Shown: positions 29,833 to 37,824 of the stretch, piece by piece
Layout: each line of letters starts with the position of its first letter
How positions within the stretch are numbered: the first letter of the stretch is position 1
The notes under the pieces: generated by a model
Told to the model about the DNA's origin: nothing
The model's database searches: none
The model's input: the letters and a program-made list of their open reading frames with translations, nothing else
Source: Roseibium porphyridii
Lineage (GTDB): Bacteria; Pseudomonadota; Alphaproteobacteria; Rhizobiales; Stappiaceae
DNA length: 64,000 bases
Assembly: GCF_026191725.2 (NCBI RefSeq)
Contig: NZ_CP120863.1
Span: forward strand, 2,894,001-2,958,000
Direction: 5' to 3'
Program-made: the position numbers and the translations under genes

Positions 29833-30324
29833 TCACCCTGCCGGGTGAATTTCCAACTCAAAGTCCTCGTCTGGCTGCGGAGGCTGGAAGTAGTTGGTGA
29901 CCTTGTCGAAGACGTCTTCACTTACCGAAAACTCGTGCGTTCCCGATGCGTTGCGCGCCTTCAGGCGTGTCTTGCAGACTTGATCAGGAACGTCGAAATA
30001 GTACAACTTGTGATGACAGCCTGCCGCTTCGAACAGATGTCTCATCCACAGTCTCTGTTCCCGGGTATTGGCCGGAAAATCGAGCACGACAGAAAGGCCT
30101 GACTTGAGAAGCTCGACGATATGGGGCGCGATTGTCTGCTTCAAACGTCCGGAACACCGTGCATAGTCGGCAATGTTGACCAGCTCGCCTTCGTAAAGAC
30201 CCGACAACCAGAGATCCTCGCTGATCAGAACTGTACTCGGATTGGCCGACAAGGTCTTTGCAAAGGTTGATTTTCCGGAAGCTATCTTTCCGCAGAGCAT
30301 ATGCAGCGTTGTTTCAACAGGCAT
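29833..30324 (-). CDS. P-loop (AAA_33 / zeta-toxin-like) kinase
   Basis: Small ATP-binding protein of unknown substrate. The 163 residues have a Walker A GKIASGKST (12-20), a DxxL element after ISEDLWLSGLY, the block VVLDFPANTREQRLWM in the Walker B-like strand position, and a lid-like RLKARN segment. This pattern fits small predicted kinases that phosphorylate small molecules. It is not obviously a toxin, since no antitoxin gene is adjacent. The TM microprotein gene starts about 220 nt upstream on the same strand. Confidence 0.8.
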   Translation of the reverse strand: MPVETTLHMLCGKIASGKSTFAKTLSANPSTVLISEDLWLSGLYEGELVNIADYARCSGRLKQTIAPHIVELLKSGLSVVLDFPANTREQRLWMRHLFEAAGCHHKLYYFDVPDQVCKTRLKARNASGTHEFSVSEDVFDKVTNYFQPPQPDEDFELEIHPAG

Positions 30325-30378
30325 GGGCTGTCCCAGCGTTCCTCAAAGCGTATTGACTTCCTGACTGCCGTTTTCGGA

Positions 30379-30549
30379 TCAGAGCCCCTGAAACAATGCG
30401 CTCAAAATAACGGATGCCACCGTGACTGCCACAACACCGGCAACCAGTTTCCAGGCATCGGAACGCTTTTTGAGACCGGGCCAGCCAAGCGGCTTTATCA
30501 CCTGGATTGCAGCAATCAGGATCAAAAACAGCGCAAGTATTTTTGTCAC
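30379..30549 (-). CDS. 56-residue two-segment membrane microprotein
   Basis: Short frame not reported by length-limited ORF calling. It starts GTG with GGAG 7 nt upstream. The product is MTKILALFLILIAAIQVIKP followed by LGWPGLKKRSDAWKLVAGVV and a second hydrophobic stretch to AVTVASVILSALFQGL. The layout is a hydrophobic helix, a short basic loop (KKRSD) and a second helix. It resembles small uncharacterised membrane proteins I associate with Hyphomicrobiales, but I give no function. It sits between the kinase and L,D-transpeptidase-like genes, all on the minus strand. Confidence 0.65.
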   Translation of the reverse strand: MTKILALFLILIAAIQVIKPLGWPGLKKRSDAWKLVAGVVAVTVASVILSALFQGL

Positions 30550-30622
30550 GGGAGGCTCCTGGCCAGACGGGAGTGGCTATCCCCTAGGGCATAGCCAATC
30601 GGAAAGACACTCGCAAGAGATC

Positions 30623-31858
30623 TCAAGCGCCGCTTTGCCTCTGAAGTTTCGCCATATAGGTCGGCAGCTTGTTCATGGATGGAACAACGATCAGAGTTTT
30701 GACCTTACCGCTCTTATAGGCTCGCAGAAACTTGTTGTAATCCTTGAAGGCGACACAGCCATGAGACCCGATGCTGTTCCTCAGAAGGCGAGTATGGGTC
30801 AGCATACCGTCCCGGCCTTTCATGGCCGCCTTGTCGAGCGGCAGCATGCGGATTGCCTCAACACCGTGAAAACGTCGTTCCCGCATGCGCAACTTGTAGA
30901 CATTCGGGGGTGTCGGCCCAAGGTTCTTTACATAGGCGTATTTGGGATTGTCCATGCGATGGCCAATTCCGGAATGAGCTTCGAGCTTGGTGCCATCGGG
31001 CATATGAACCGTTGCGGCGCTGATATCGTAAACGGCGATGCCGCTTCCACGACCAGGCAAACCACCCCTTGAGCCGTTGAATAGTTTACCTATCCCGCTG
31101 AAAACGCCTGCTTCTTCATTCTCGGGATTGCCAGGTGCCGCATATGCAAGGGCGGGTGCACCATTGCGCGGTTTCACGCTTTCGTTTGCTGGCGTGCGAG
31201 AAGCCGGCTTCGCGCGTCGCGGCGGATCAGGCTTTACTGTTGGAGCAGGAGGCAGGATTGCTCCAGGCTTGAAATGAGAAGGTGCGGCAAGCGAGGCGAC
31301 GACGCTGACGGGTGTCTCGGCGCTTGCAGTTACCGAAGCCCTTGCCAGAGTGCCAACGCTTTGGTCCGCTGCGACTAAAACAGTCGGTTCAGGCAAAGCT
31401 TCTGCCAGTTGAGACGCCTTTTGAGCGACCAGAAGACTGCGTGCCAGCTTCATGTGCGCGAGCTTTGCAGCCAATGCTTTCTTGGCGGCTTTTTTTGCGG
31501 ACGCTTCACGTGCGGCAGCGACATCGAAAGCGGCCATTGCTGTCGATACAGGGCTCGTTCTGGCCTTCGCCGTCAGAGCAACTCCGACAGTTGTCCGATC
31601 TGAAGTCGTTGAGGCTGGGCGCTGAGCGCCATTTGTCAAAGCGCCATAACTTGAATGTTGCGTGGAGGTCGGGACGCCAACGAAGTCAAGGAATCTGGAA
31701 AATTGAGTGGGTGCCGCGGTCGAGTTCAAAATTGCGACAACTGCAGCAAAACCGGCAAACAGCAGCGTTGCTCCGCCAAGTACGGTCAATGATACCCGCT
31801 GATTTGCGAAAGGTGTCAGGCGCCCACCGCCGCTGATGCGTTGTTTGTTCCGAGGCAT
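30623..31858 (-). CDS. Membrane-anchored DUF2778 (Tlde1-type L,D-transpeptidase-like) protein
   Basis: Predicted periplasmic peptidoglycan-modifying enzyme. The 411 residues start with a basic cytoplasmic tip and one TM segment (about 22-44), then a long low-complexity Ala/Pro/Lys linker (about 50-265). The compact C-terminal domain follows (about 270-411), with GIAVYDISAATVHMPDGTKL, GPTPPNVYKLR and the catalytic-type motif GSHGCVAFKDY (Cys368). DUF2778 proteins include Tlde1-type toxins with L,D-carboxypeptidase or exchange activity. This one is anchored and has no immunity gene or secretion genes nearby, so a housekeeping or envelope role is more likely. That is inference. Confidence 0.82.
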   Translation of the reverse strand: MPRNKQRISGGGRLTPFANQRVSLTVLGGATLLFAGFAAVVAILNSTAAPTQFSRFLDFVGVPTSTQHSSYGALTNGAQRPASTTSDRTTVGVALTAKARTSPVSTAMAAFDVAAAREASAKKAAKKALAAKLAHMKLARSLLVAQKASQLAEALPEPTVLVAADQSVGTLARASVTASAETPVSVVASLAAPSHFKPGAILPPAPTVKPDPPRRAKPASRTPANESVKPRNGAPALAYAAPGNPENEEAGVFSGIGKLFNGSRGGLPGRGSGIAVYDISAATVHMPDGTKLEAHSGIGHRMDNPKYAYVKNLGPTPPNVYKLRMRERRFHGVEAIRMLPLDKAAMKGRDGMLTHTRLLRNSIGSHGCVAFKDYNKFLRAYKSGKVKTLIVVPSMNKLPTYMAKLQRQSGA

Positions 31859-32275
31859 TCAGACAAAACCACTCTCGTTCGCGCAGCTCTATCAAACTGC
31901 GTCCCAAAATCCGTGTTCTTTGGTGACAAATCTGCCCCAAATAATCATGCCCACCCGCGCTGACGATTATTGCCGTTCATGGTAACCAGGGCGTTTAGAA
32001 ACGTGGTTAACTGAAGGTTAAGCGCGACTGGGTGTGCGATAACCAAGATAAAGAGGCAATTTTCAGGCGCCTGGCTAAATTATGCGATATCCAAAGCAAG
32101 AAGTTAAAAGGAAGGGTGCTAGGGCAGCTTTTGCCGATCAGTATTTTTGCCAGGCTGGATTGAGCACCGGTGCTGCTCTTGACCCAAAAGCCAAAACGCT
32201 GCACATGCGGGGGAGGCTATCTATCTTCGATTTCCGGTTCGCTACGGAACCGGCAACCCTTCGTTCAGGGACCTT
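31859..32275. other. 417-bp intergenic region
   Basis: Separates the divergent L,D-transpeptidase-like gene from the HAD gene. It contains the perfect 7-bp hairpin CCGGTTC/GAACCGG (32234-32253, loop GCTACG) 22 nt before the HAD start, which could be a leader structure. Two short frames (about 65 codons) on opposite strands have no supporting ribosome-binding site or family resemblance. The remainder shows nothing recognisable. Confidence 0.4.
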
Positions 32276-32956
32276 ATGTATCTGATCCTTTTTGATGTCG
32301 ACGGCACCCTGGTGGACAGTCAAAACACCATCTTTCATGGACTACAGGTAGGCTTCGCTGCAGTTGACCTTCCCATGCCCGATCGAAAGACGGCCTTGTC
32401 AATTGTCGGGCGATCGCTTGAAGAGGCGTTTCTGGATCTGGTCGGCAAGACACATGCGGACAAGGTTCCCGACATGGCAGCCGCATACAGAGAGTCGAAA
32501 GTTTCAAGGCGCCGCCAGGGGCTGGATCTTGATCCGCTATATCCCGGAGCCCGCAAGGCGATTGATCAGCTTCATGCGCGTGAAGATATTTTGCTCGGTA
32601 TTGCCACAGGCAAGGCGATGCGGGGCGTTCGGCATATGTTTGACAGTCATGACCTTCACGGACGGTTTGTGACGATCCAGACTGCGGACACATCTCCGTC
32701 AAAACCGCATCCGGACATGGTGCTTCGAGCTATTTCTGAAACAGGAGTTGAGCCTGAAAACACCGTCATGCTTGGAGATACCGGATTTGACATGACCATG
32801 GCCAAGTCTGCCGGCGCGCATGCCATTGGCGTCACCTGGGGTTATCACGATCATTCCCGCCTCGTCAAAGAGGGTGCAGATCAAATAATCCAGAGCTTCG
32901 AAGACCTCGAATCCGCCGTGTCAAACGTTATGAAAATTCACAAGGAAACAATGTGA
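32276..32956 (+). CDS. HAD-superfamily phosphatase, phosphoglycolate-phosphatase-like
   Basis: Cytosolic hydrolase with a helical cap (subfamily IA). The 226 residues have motif I FDVDGTLVDS (Asp7 nucleophile, Asp9 acid), motif II in GIATGKA, a Lys in SPSKPHPDM and motif IV GDTGFDMTMAKSAGA. The substrate is not evident. In many alphaproteobacteria such a gene lies next to the ATP12 gene, and here the two share one base (TGATG), so they are translationally coupled. Confidence 0.9.
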   Translation: MYLILFDVDGTLVDSQNTIFHGLQVGFAAVDLPMPDRKTALSIVGRSLEEAFLDLVGKTHADKVPDMAAAYRESKVSRRRQGLDLDPLYPGARKAIDQLHAREDILLGIATGKAMRGVRHMFDSHDLHGRFVTIQTADTSPSKPHPDMVLRAISETGVEPENTVMLGDTGFDMTMAKSAGAHAIGVTWGYHDHSRLVKEGADQIIQSFEDLESAVSNVMKIHKETM

Positions 32957-33729
32957 TGCGCGACTTTCTTGAGACCTTGCAGGAAGAGGCGATCAAAGAC
33001 CCTGAGCAGCGTGCACGTGAACTCTCCAAGCGCGAGTTGCCCAAGCGGTTTTACCAAGACGCAAAACACATAGCGGGTGATAACGGATTTGAAATTCACC
33101 TCGATGGCCGCCCGGTCAAAACACCGGGGCGAGAAACACTCGTATTGCCGTCAAATGCCCTTGGCGCGGCTGTTGCCGCTGAATGGAACGCCCAGGAAAA
33201 GGAAATCAATCCCGCGAACATGCCGCTGACGCGAATTGCCAATTCGGCGCAAGACGCAGTGAGTGTCCGGTTTGGGGAAGTTGCTGATGATATCACCCGC
33301 TTTGCAGGCAATGATGCGCTCTGTTATCGGGCAGACGATCCCGAAAGCCTTGTAGAAACTCAGAGGGCTGTCTGGGATCCGGTCGTGGATTGGGCAGGAG
33401 GTCTTCTGGGTGGCAGGTTTGTCCTGATTGAAGGTATTATTCACGCCCCACAAGCTGATGATCTGCTTGCGGCATATCGCAATCACATTGCCGCCGTAAC
33501 ACCCTTACAGCTTGCCGCCCTTCACACCATCACCAGTGTAACAGGATCCGCATTGCTGGCACTTGCACTGAAAGAGGGGCAACTCGATGCAGAAAGCGCC
33601 TGGACCGCAGCGCATGTGGAAGAAGACTTCAACATTGAGCGCTGGGGAGAGGACGCGGAAGCTGCGCAAATCCGGGCATACAAACGAGCAGAGTTTGACG
33701 CCGCCGTTTTGGTCCTTACCGAAGGCTGA
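32956..33729 (+). CDS. ATP12-family F1-ATPase assembly chaperone
   Basis: Chaperone for the F1 alpha subunit in mitochondria and, by homology, in alphaproteobacteria. The 257 residues contain KRFYQDAKHIAGDNGFEIHLDGRPVKTPG and AAEWNAQEKEINPANMPLTR, the family hallmarks. The C-terminal helical part has SVTGSALLALALKEG and AAHVEEDFNIERWGEDAEA. The ATG at 32956 overlaps the HAD stop by one base; the GTG one codon upstream is less likely. No atp genes are in the window. Confidence 0.93.
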   Translation: MRDFLETLQEEAIKDPEQRARELSKRELPKRFYQDAKHIAGDNGFEIHLDGRPVKTPGRETLVLPSNALGAAVAAEWNAQEKEINPANMPLTRIANSAQDAVSVRFGEVADDITRFAGNDALCYRADDPESLVETQRAVWDPVVDWAGGLLGGRFVLIEGIIHAPQADDLLAAYRNHIAAVTPLQLAALHTITSVTGSALLALALKEGQLDAESAWTAAHVEEDFNIERWGEDAEAAQIRAYKRAEFDAAVLVLTEG

Positions 33730-33733
33730 ATTC

Positions 33734-35158
33734 TCAGCCCAGATAAAATGTCGTTGCCATAAGAAAGAAGATCAACACCCCCAGAACATCATTCGATGAG
33801 GTGATGAAGACACCGATTGCCATGGCGGGATCGATGCCGATCTTGTCCAGCACAATCGGAACTGTCGCGCCGACCATTGCAGCAAGTGTGGTTACGCACA
33901 AAAGCGAAAGCGATGTGGCGAGCGCTAGCCGCACCGGTTCTTCAAGTGGAACAATCATTGATGCGCCCAGGACAAGACAGCCGAGCAACGTTCCGGCAAT
34001 GGCGCCGTTGAAAAGCGCTGCGACAAGTTCTTTCATGAGGCGAAAGAAGATGTCGCCGGACCAGAGTGCTCCGGTGGCGATGCCTTGAACGGCAACTGCC
34101 GATGCCTGAAGACCGGCATTTCCGGCCATGGACATGGTCACGGGGATAAAAGCTGCAAGAATGGCCGCTTCCGCGAGTTGATCTTCATACGAGCCGACAA
34201 CGGTTGCCGCAACGCTCGCGCCAACTAATCCGGCAAGAAGCCAGGGCAGGCGGCCCTTGACGATCCTCAAAACGGTATCATCCGAGCGGGCTTCGCCAGA
34301 AACACCACTCATGAGCAGCATGTCCTCGTTGGCTTCATCCGCTGCAATCCGGGTCAGCTGTTTCGGCGTGATACGGCCAATCAGTTGCCCATCCCCGGAC
34401 ACCACTGGAACGGTGCGCATGTCGCGTTTGCGCGCAAGTCGGAGGACTTCCTCCTGGTCCGTGTCGGCCGAAACGGCGATCACGTCCTTGTTCATGATTT
34501 TCTTAAGCTGCGTGTCGTTGGGTGCCAGTAAAAGCTTGCCAACCTCCACAGTTCCGGTCAGACGGCCTTTGGCGTCTGTGACATAAACCGTGAACACTTT
34601 TCGTATTCTGCTTGCTTCTGCTTGCATCTGGGCGACGGCATCGCCTGCGGTGCACTCCTCGGGCAGAGCAACAAATTTCCTCGCCATCACACGCCCGGCC
34701 GTGTCGTCGGCATAAGATCCGCGCGTCCCGATATCTTCGATGTCGGGCAATCGTGCGATCAGCTGTTCAGCAGCGTCATCGGGAAATTCGTTGAGAATTT
34801 CCACCGCGTCTTCCGGATCAAGCCCGGCAAGAATGTCGCGAAACTGTTCAAGCGTGCTTTCCTCCATCAATATGGAGCGAAACTCAGGACGCAGCTCTGC
34901 AACGACCTTGATTGAGGGATTGGCCGGCAGCCATTGAAAGAGTTTTCGGGCGTGTTTCAACCGGAGGCGAACCAGCAGCTGCATTACGTCGAGTGGGTCC
35001 CATTTCTTCAGGAGATCCACCAGTTGATTTCGCTCGCCGGCTCTGATCATGTCACGCACCGCTCTCAGAGCGCCGTCGTTTTCCTCAAGCGGCTCTTGAG
35101 CCGGTTCCCTTGTCCAGGAAACAGGTTTGAGATCCGATGTGGCGCTGGCATTGCTCAT
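33734..35158 (-). CDS. mgtE: MgtE-type magnesium transporter (first of two)
   Basis: Homodimeric Mg2+ channel of the inner membrane gated by cytosolic Mg2+. The 474 residues show the superhelical N domain (about 30-160, including LLKKWDPLDVMQLLVRLR and LDPEDAVEILNEFPDD), two CBS domains (about 165-285) and five TM helices (about 305-474). Pore motifs are MAGNAGLQASAVAVQG and GIDPAMAIGVFITSSNDVLG; the pore Asp is kept although the usual TTxTD reads SSND. A second mgtE lies at 60341-61756. It is the last of a run of minus-strand genes, convergent with the ATP12 gene. Confidence 0.95.
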   Translation of the reverse strand: MSNASATSDLKPVSWTREPAQEPLEENDGALRAVRDMIRAGERNQLVDLLKKWDPLDVMQLLVRLRLKHARKLFQWLPANPSIKVVAELRPEFRSILMEESTLEQFRDILAGLDPEDAVEILNEFPDDAAEQLIARLPDIEDIGTRGSYADDTAGRVMARKFVALPEECTAGDAVAQMQAEASRIRKVFTVYVTDAKGRLTGTVEVGKLLLAPNDTQLKKIMNKDVIAVSADTDQEEVLRLARKRDMRTVPVVSGDGQLIGRITPKQLTRIAADEANEDMLLMSGVSGEARSDDTVLRIVKGRLPWLLAGLVGASVAATVVGSYEDQLAEAAILAAFIPVTMSMAGNAGLQASAVAVQGIATGALWSGDIFFRLMKELVAALFNGAIAGTLLGCLVLGASMIVPLEEPVRLALATSLSLLCVTTLAAMVGATVPIVLDKIGIDPAMAIGVFITSSNDVLGVLIFFLMATTFYLG

Positions 35159-35233
35159 GGACGTGAACTCCGGAGTTGTCCGGTTCGCATCTACTGCGGA
35201 TTTGTGACGTCAGCCTGACAGGCTGTAGTGAGG

Positions 35234-35965
35234 CTAGACCTCAAACTCATCGATATCGCCGAATGCTTCCCGTAACTTGTCCGACCAGCTTTGTGAAAGC
35301 TTCCGGAAATATGGGTCATTCTGTTCGATCCGAACCTGACGCTCGGTTGAGAAGGTATCGGTATTGTAGAGAAGCATGTCGATCGGCATGCCGACAGACA
35401 GGTTGGACCGCAAGGTCGAATCGAAAGACAGAAGGACCAGCTTTGCCGCTTCACCCAGGCGCATGTCCGAACGGGTCACCCGGTCAAGAATGGGCTTTCC
35501 ATACTTATGCTCGCCGATCTGCAAAAACGGCGTGTCCTCGGAGACTTCGATAAAGTTTCCGGCAGCATAGACCTGGAACATGCGCGGCTCTTCACCCCTG
35601 ATCTGTCCACCGAGGATGAAGGTGACAAAAAAGCTTTCAGCACTGGTCGCCAGCGCTTCGCCATCGATTTCCTTGACTTCACGCACGGCACTGCCGACCA
35701 GGCGTGCAACCTGAAACATCGTCTTGGCCGTCATGAGCGTGGCACGGTCGTCTTCAACAGACGTGATGTGTTCGCTCAACAGTGAAACGACGGCCTGGGT
35801 AATGGCCAGATTGCCAGCCGACAACAACGTGATGACGCGTTCGTTGGGTTCTTCCCAAGTGTGCAGTTTCTTGAACGTGGCAATGTTGTCGACACCGGCA
35901 TTGGTCCGCGTGTCCGCTGCGAACAGCAACCCCCGGTCCAATTTCAACCCGACACAATAGGTCAT
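35234..35965 (-). CDS. Anbu proteasome-type peptidase (COG3484)
   Basis: Member of the ancestral β-subunit (Anbu) family of Ntn hydrolases related to HslV and the 20S proteasome. From the ATG at 35965 the product is 243 residues starting MTYCVGLKLDRGLLFAADTR, placing Thr2 as the N-terminal nucleophile after Met removal; an upstream in-frame ATG at 35989 would bury it. Other hallmarks are TNAGVDNIATFKKLH and the Lys-containing core. Known Anbu proteins assemble into open rings or spirals and their substrate is unsettled. It is the last of four tightly spaced minus-strand genes (ATP-grasp, alpha-E, transglutaminase, Anbu). Confidence 0.94.
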   Translation of the reverse strand: MTYCVGLKLDRGLLFAADTRTNAGVDNIATFKKLHTWEEPNERVITLLSAGNLAITQAVVSLLSEHITSVEDDRATLMTAKTMFQVARLVGSAVREVKEIDGEALATSAESFFVTFILGGQIRGEEPRMFQVYAAGNFIEVSEDTPFLQIGEHKYGKPILDRVTRSDMRLGEAAKLVLLSFDSTLRSNLSVGMPIDMLLYNTDTFSTERQVRIEQNDPYFRKLSQSWSDKLREAFGDIDEFEV

Positions 35966-36033
35966 TTCAAAGCCCCGCCCATGCTTCAATGCCGGGCGTC
36001 GAAGGCTCGGCTCAAGTCTTTGCCTTATGACAG

Positions 36034-36852
36034 CTATTGCTGCTGTTGCAAAGCAGCCTGTGCGACATCCACTTCTACTTGAAGGTTTTCCTCAAGACCG
36101 CCGAAACGAAGTCCTTTGATGGGGGCCGCAGAGCGAGAATCGAGCCCGGTCGTCAGGCGAACGTAGCGGTCGGTCGGACACATGGCATTGGATATGTCGA
36201 ATCCGGTCCATCCCAATCCATTGATCAGAACCTCCGCCCACGCATGGTGCGCCTCCGAAGCCTGTTCTTCTTCCAGTAGCAAATATCCCGACACGTATCT
36301 GGCTGGAATGCCGATCGAGCGGGCGGCAGCTATGAAGATATGCGCATGATCCTGGCAGACCCCTTCGCCAGCGGCCAAAGCAGCCGTGGCGGAGGCGTGG
36401 GTCTCGGTCACGCCGATCTTATAGTCCACCTTGTCTCGTATGGCATGCATCAGCGCGTGAAAGCCGGCGATCTTGTCGTGGCTTTCGGCAAGTGTCGCGA
36501 GCTTGCGGATCGCCTGATTTGTCTGGGTCAGCGGTGTCACGCGCGTATAGAGGCGGGTCGGAGCGCCGGCATCCGGTTCGTGACCGATGACGCCGTTGGT
36601 GTCGACTGTGTCGACGGTGCCCGACGCCGTAATCTCAACCGTTTCAACCAGCTCGCTTCTGGAGACCATATGCACACGGTTCTCGAAGGCGTCCTTGTAA
36701 GTGGTGGCACGCTCAATGCCGGGAGCATCGATGGACCATTCCACGATCGTCTGTGACGGTCCATCTTCCGGTGTCAGCCTGAGTTGCTGCATGGCATTGG
36801 CCAGCGGCGTGTCGTAGCGGTATCGAGTCGTGTGTCGGACAGTCAGTCTCAT
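36034..36852 (-). CDS. Transglutaminase-like cysteine protease-fold protein (Anbu operon)
   Basis: Papain-fold transglutaminase-superfamily enzyme. The 272 residues have the N-terminal β-domain (Bact_transglu_N, about 1-90, beginning MRLTVRHTTRYRYD) and a catalytic core with Cys166 (GEGVCQDHAHIF), His203 (HHAWAEV) and Asp219 (GFDISN), all intact. Bacterial members can act as proteases or amide-cleaving and cross-linking enzymes. It sits 21 nt after the alpha-E gene and 68 nt before the Anbu gene, the conserved order for this locus. Confidence 0.93.
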   Translation of the reverse strand: MRLTVRHTTRYRYDTPLANAMQQLRLTPEDGPSQTIVEWSIDAPGIERATTYKDAFENRVHMVSRSELVETVEITASGTVDTVDTNGVIGHEPDAGAPTRLYTRVTPLTQTNQAIRKLATLAESHDKIAGFHALMHAIRDKVDYKIGVTETHASATAALAAGEGVCQDHAHIFIAAARSIGIPARYVSGYLLLEEEQASEAHHAWAEVLINGLGWTGFDISNAMCPTDRYVRLTTGLDSRSAAPIKGLRFGGLEENLQVEVDVAQAALQQQQ

Positions 36853-36873
36853 GGGGTCGGTCCGGGGCTCAGG

Positions 36874-37824
36874 TCAGGCAAAATTGTAGTCTTCGGAAAG
36901 CTGTTGGGCGAACTGATTGTTCTTGCCGATGAAGTCTGTGAGGAATTCATGGAGGCCTTCCTGATAGATTTCCCGCATTTGCTTTTGCCTCAGTTCTTTT
37001 GCGATGTCTGTGGCAAGCTGAAGGCTCGGCTCGCTTGAGCCATAGAATTGTTCAAGGTCTTCCGCAGTATCGCTGATCCAGTCATAGCAGTGCGCAAGAG
37101 ACCGCGGCATCTCTTTCCTGAGCACAAGAAACTCTGCGATGTTGAACGCCTTCAGGTGGGCATTTGAATAGGCGAAACGATAACTTCTGCGACCGGAAAG
37201 TGCCCTGAGGATCGCTGACCATTGGAAACGGTCCGTGGAACCGTCTTCGATGATGTCGTTGTCGGGCAGAAGCACCCAATACTGTGTGTTCAAGATGCGG
37301 GCCGTATTGTCGGCGCGCTCCACAAAATTGCCCATCTGGCTGAAGCAATAACCGTCATCCCGCAGGACGGTGTTCAGAAACGCTCCGCGGCAAAGATGTT
37401 CGCGTTGGATGACCCAGGCCAGGAAATCTGGAAGTTTTTCCTGTGTGATCGATTGTGGATTGACTTCGGCAAACTCGATCCAGGTTGTGTTGATCGCCTC
37501 CCAAAGCTCAGTCGTGATGCTGGTGCGCACCGCGCGGGCATTGTTGCGCGCATGCTCCAGACTGTTTCTGACACTTGCCGGATTGTCTTTGGAAAAGATC
37601 AGGTAATTGGTGACATTGCGAAGAGCCAGTTCGTCGTATTTGGCTTGAAAACCGCTTTCACAACCGGCACAAGTCAGCGCAAAAGTCCAGTGTGTGCCGT
37701 GCTCCTGACCCATGTGAGACATGATGGCGCCGCGGTAGCCTACTTCCAGCAGGCGCGTGACGTTCAGGGCGCGCTCCTGATAGCGCGACATCCAAAACAG
37801 CGAAGAGGCGGTTCTTCCGAGCAT
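36874..37824 (-). CDS. Alpha-E domain protein (Anbu operon)
   Basis: Helical protein of unknown biochemical function. The 316 residues start with the diagnostic LGRTASSLFWMSRYQERALN; further conserved parts are NTVLRDDGYCFSQMGNFVER and ADNTARILNTQYW. The family is named for a conserved Glu-rich helical fold and almost always accompanies circularly permuted ATP-grasp and transglutaminase genes. The ATG directly abuts the stop of the ATP-grasp gene (TAGATG), implying translational coupling. Confidence 0.92.
   Translation of the reverse strand: MLGRTASSLFWMSRYQERALNVTRLLEVGYRGAIMSHMGQEHGTHWTFALTCAGCESGFQAKYDELALRNVTNYLIFSKDNPASVRNSLEHARNNARAVRTSITTELWEAINTTWIEFAEVNPQSITQEKLPDFLAWVIQREHLCRGAFLNTVLRDDGYCFSQMGNFVERADNTARILNTQYWVLLPDNDIIEDGSTDRFQWSAILRALSGRRSYRFAYSNAHLKAFNIAEFLVLRKEMPRSLAHCYDWISDTAEDLEQFYGSSEPSLQLATDIAKELRQKQMREIYQEGLHEFLTDFIGKNNQFAQQLSEDYNFA

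Noticed and set aside
29833..30324. Zeta-toxin/antitoxin module
   Set aside because: The P-loop kinase has no adjacent antitoxin-like gene and lacks clear toxin motifs.
32082..32285. 67-codon plus-strand frame before the HAD gene
   Set aside because: No ribosome-binding site, spans the leader hairpin and overlaps the HAD start.
34000..34100. Loss of function in the first MgtE because the TTxTD motif reads SSND
   Set aside because: The metal-binding Asp is retained and the rest of the protein is intact.
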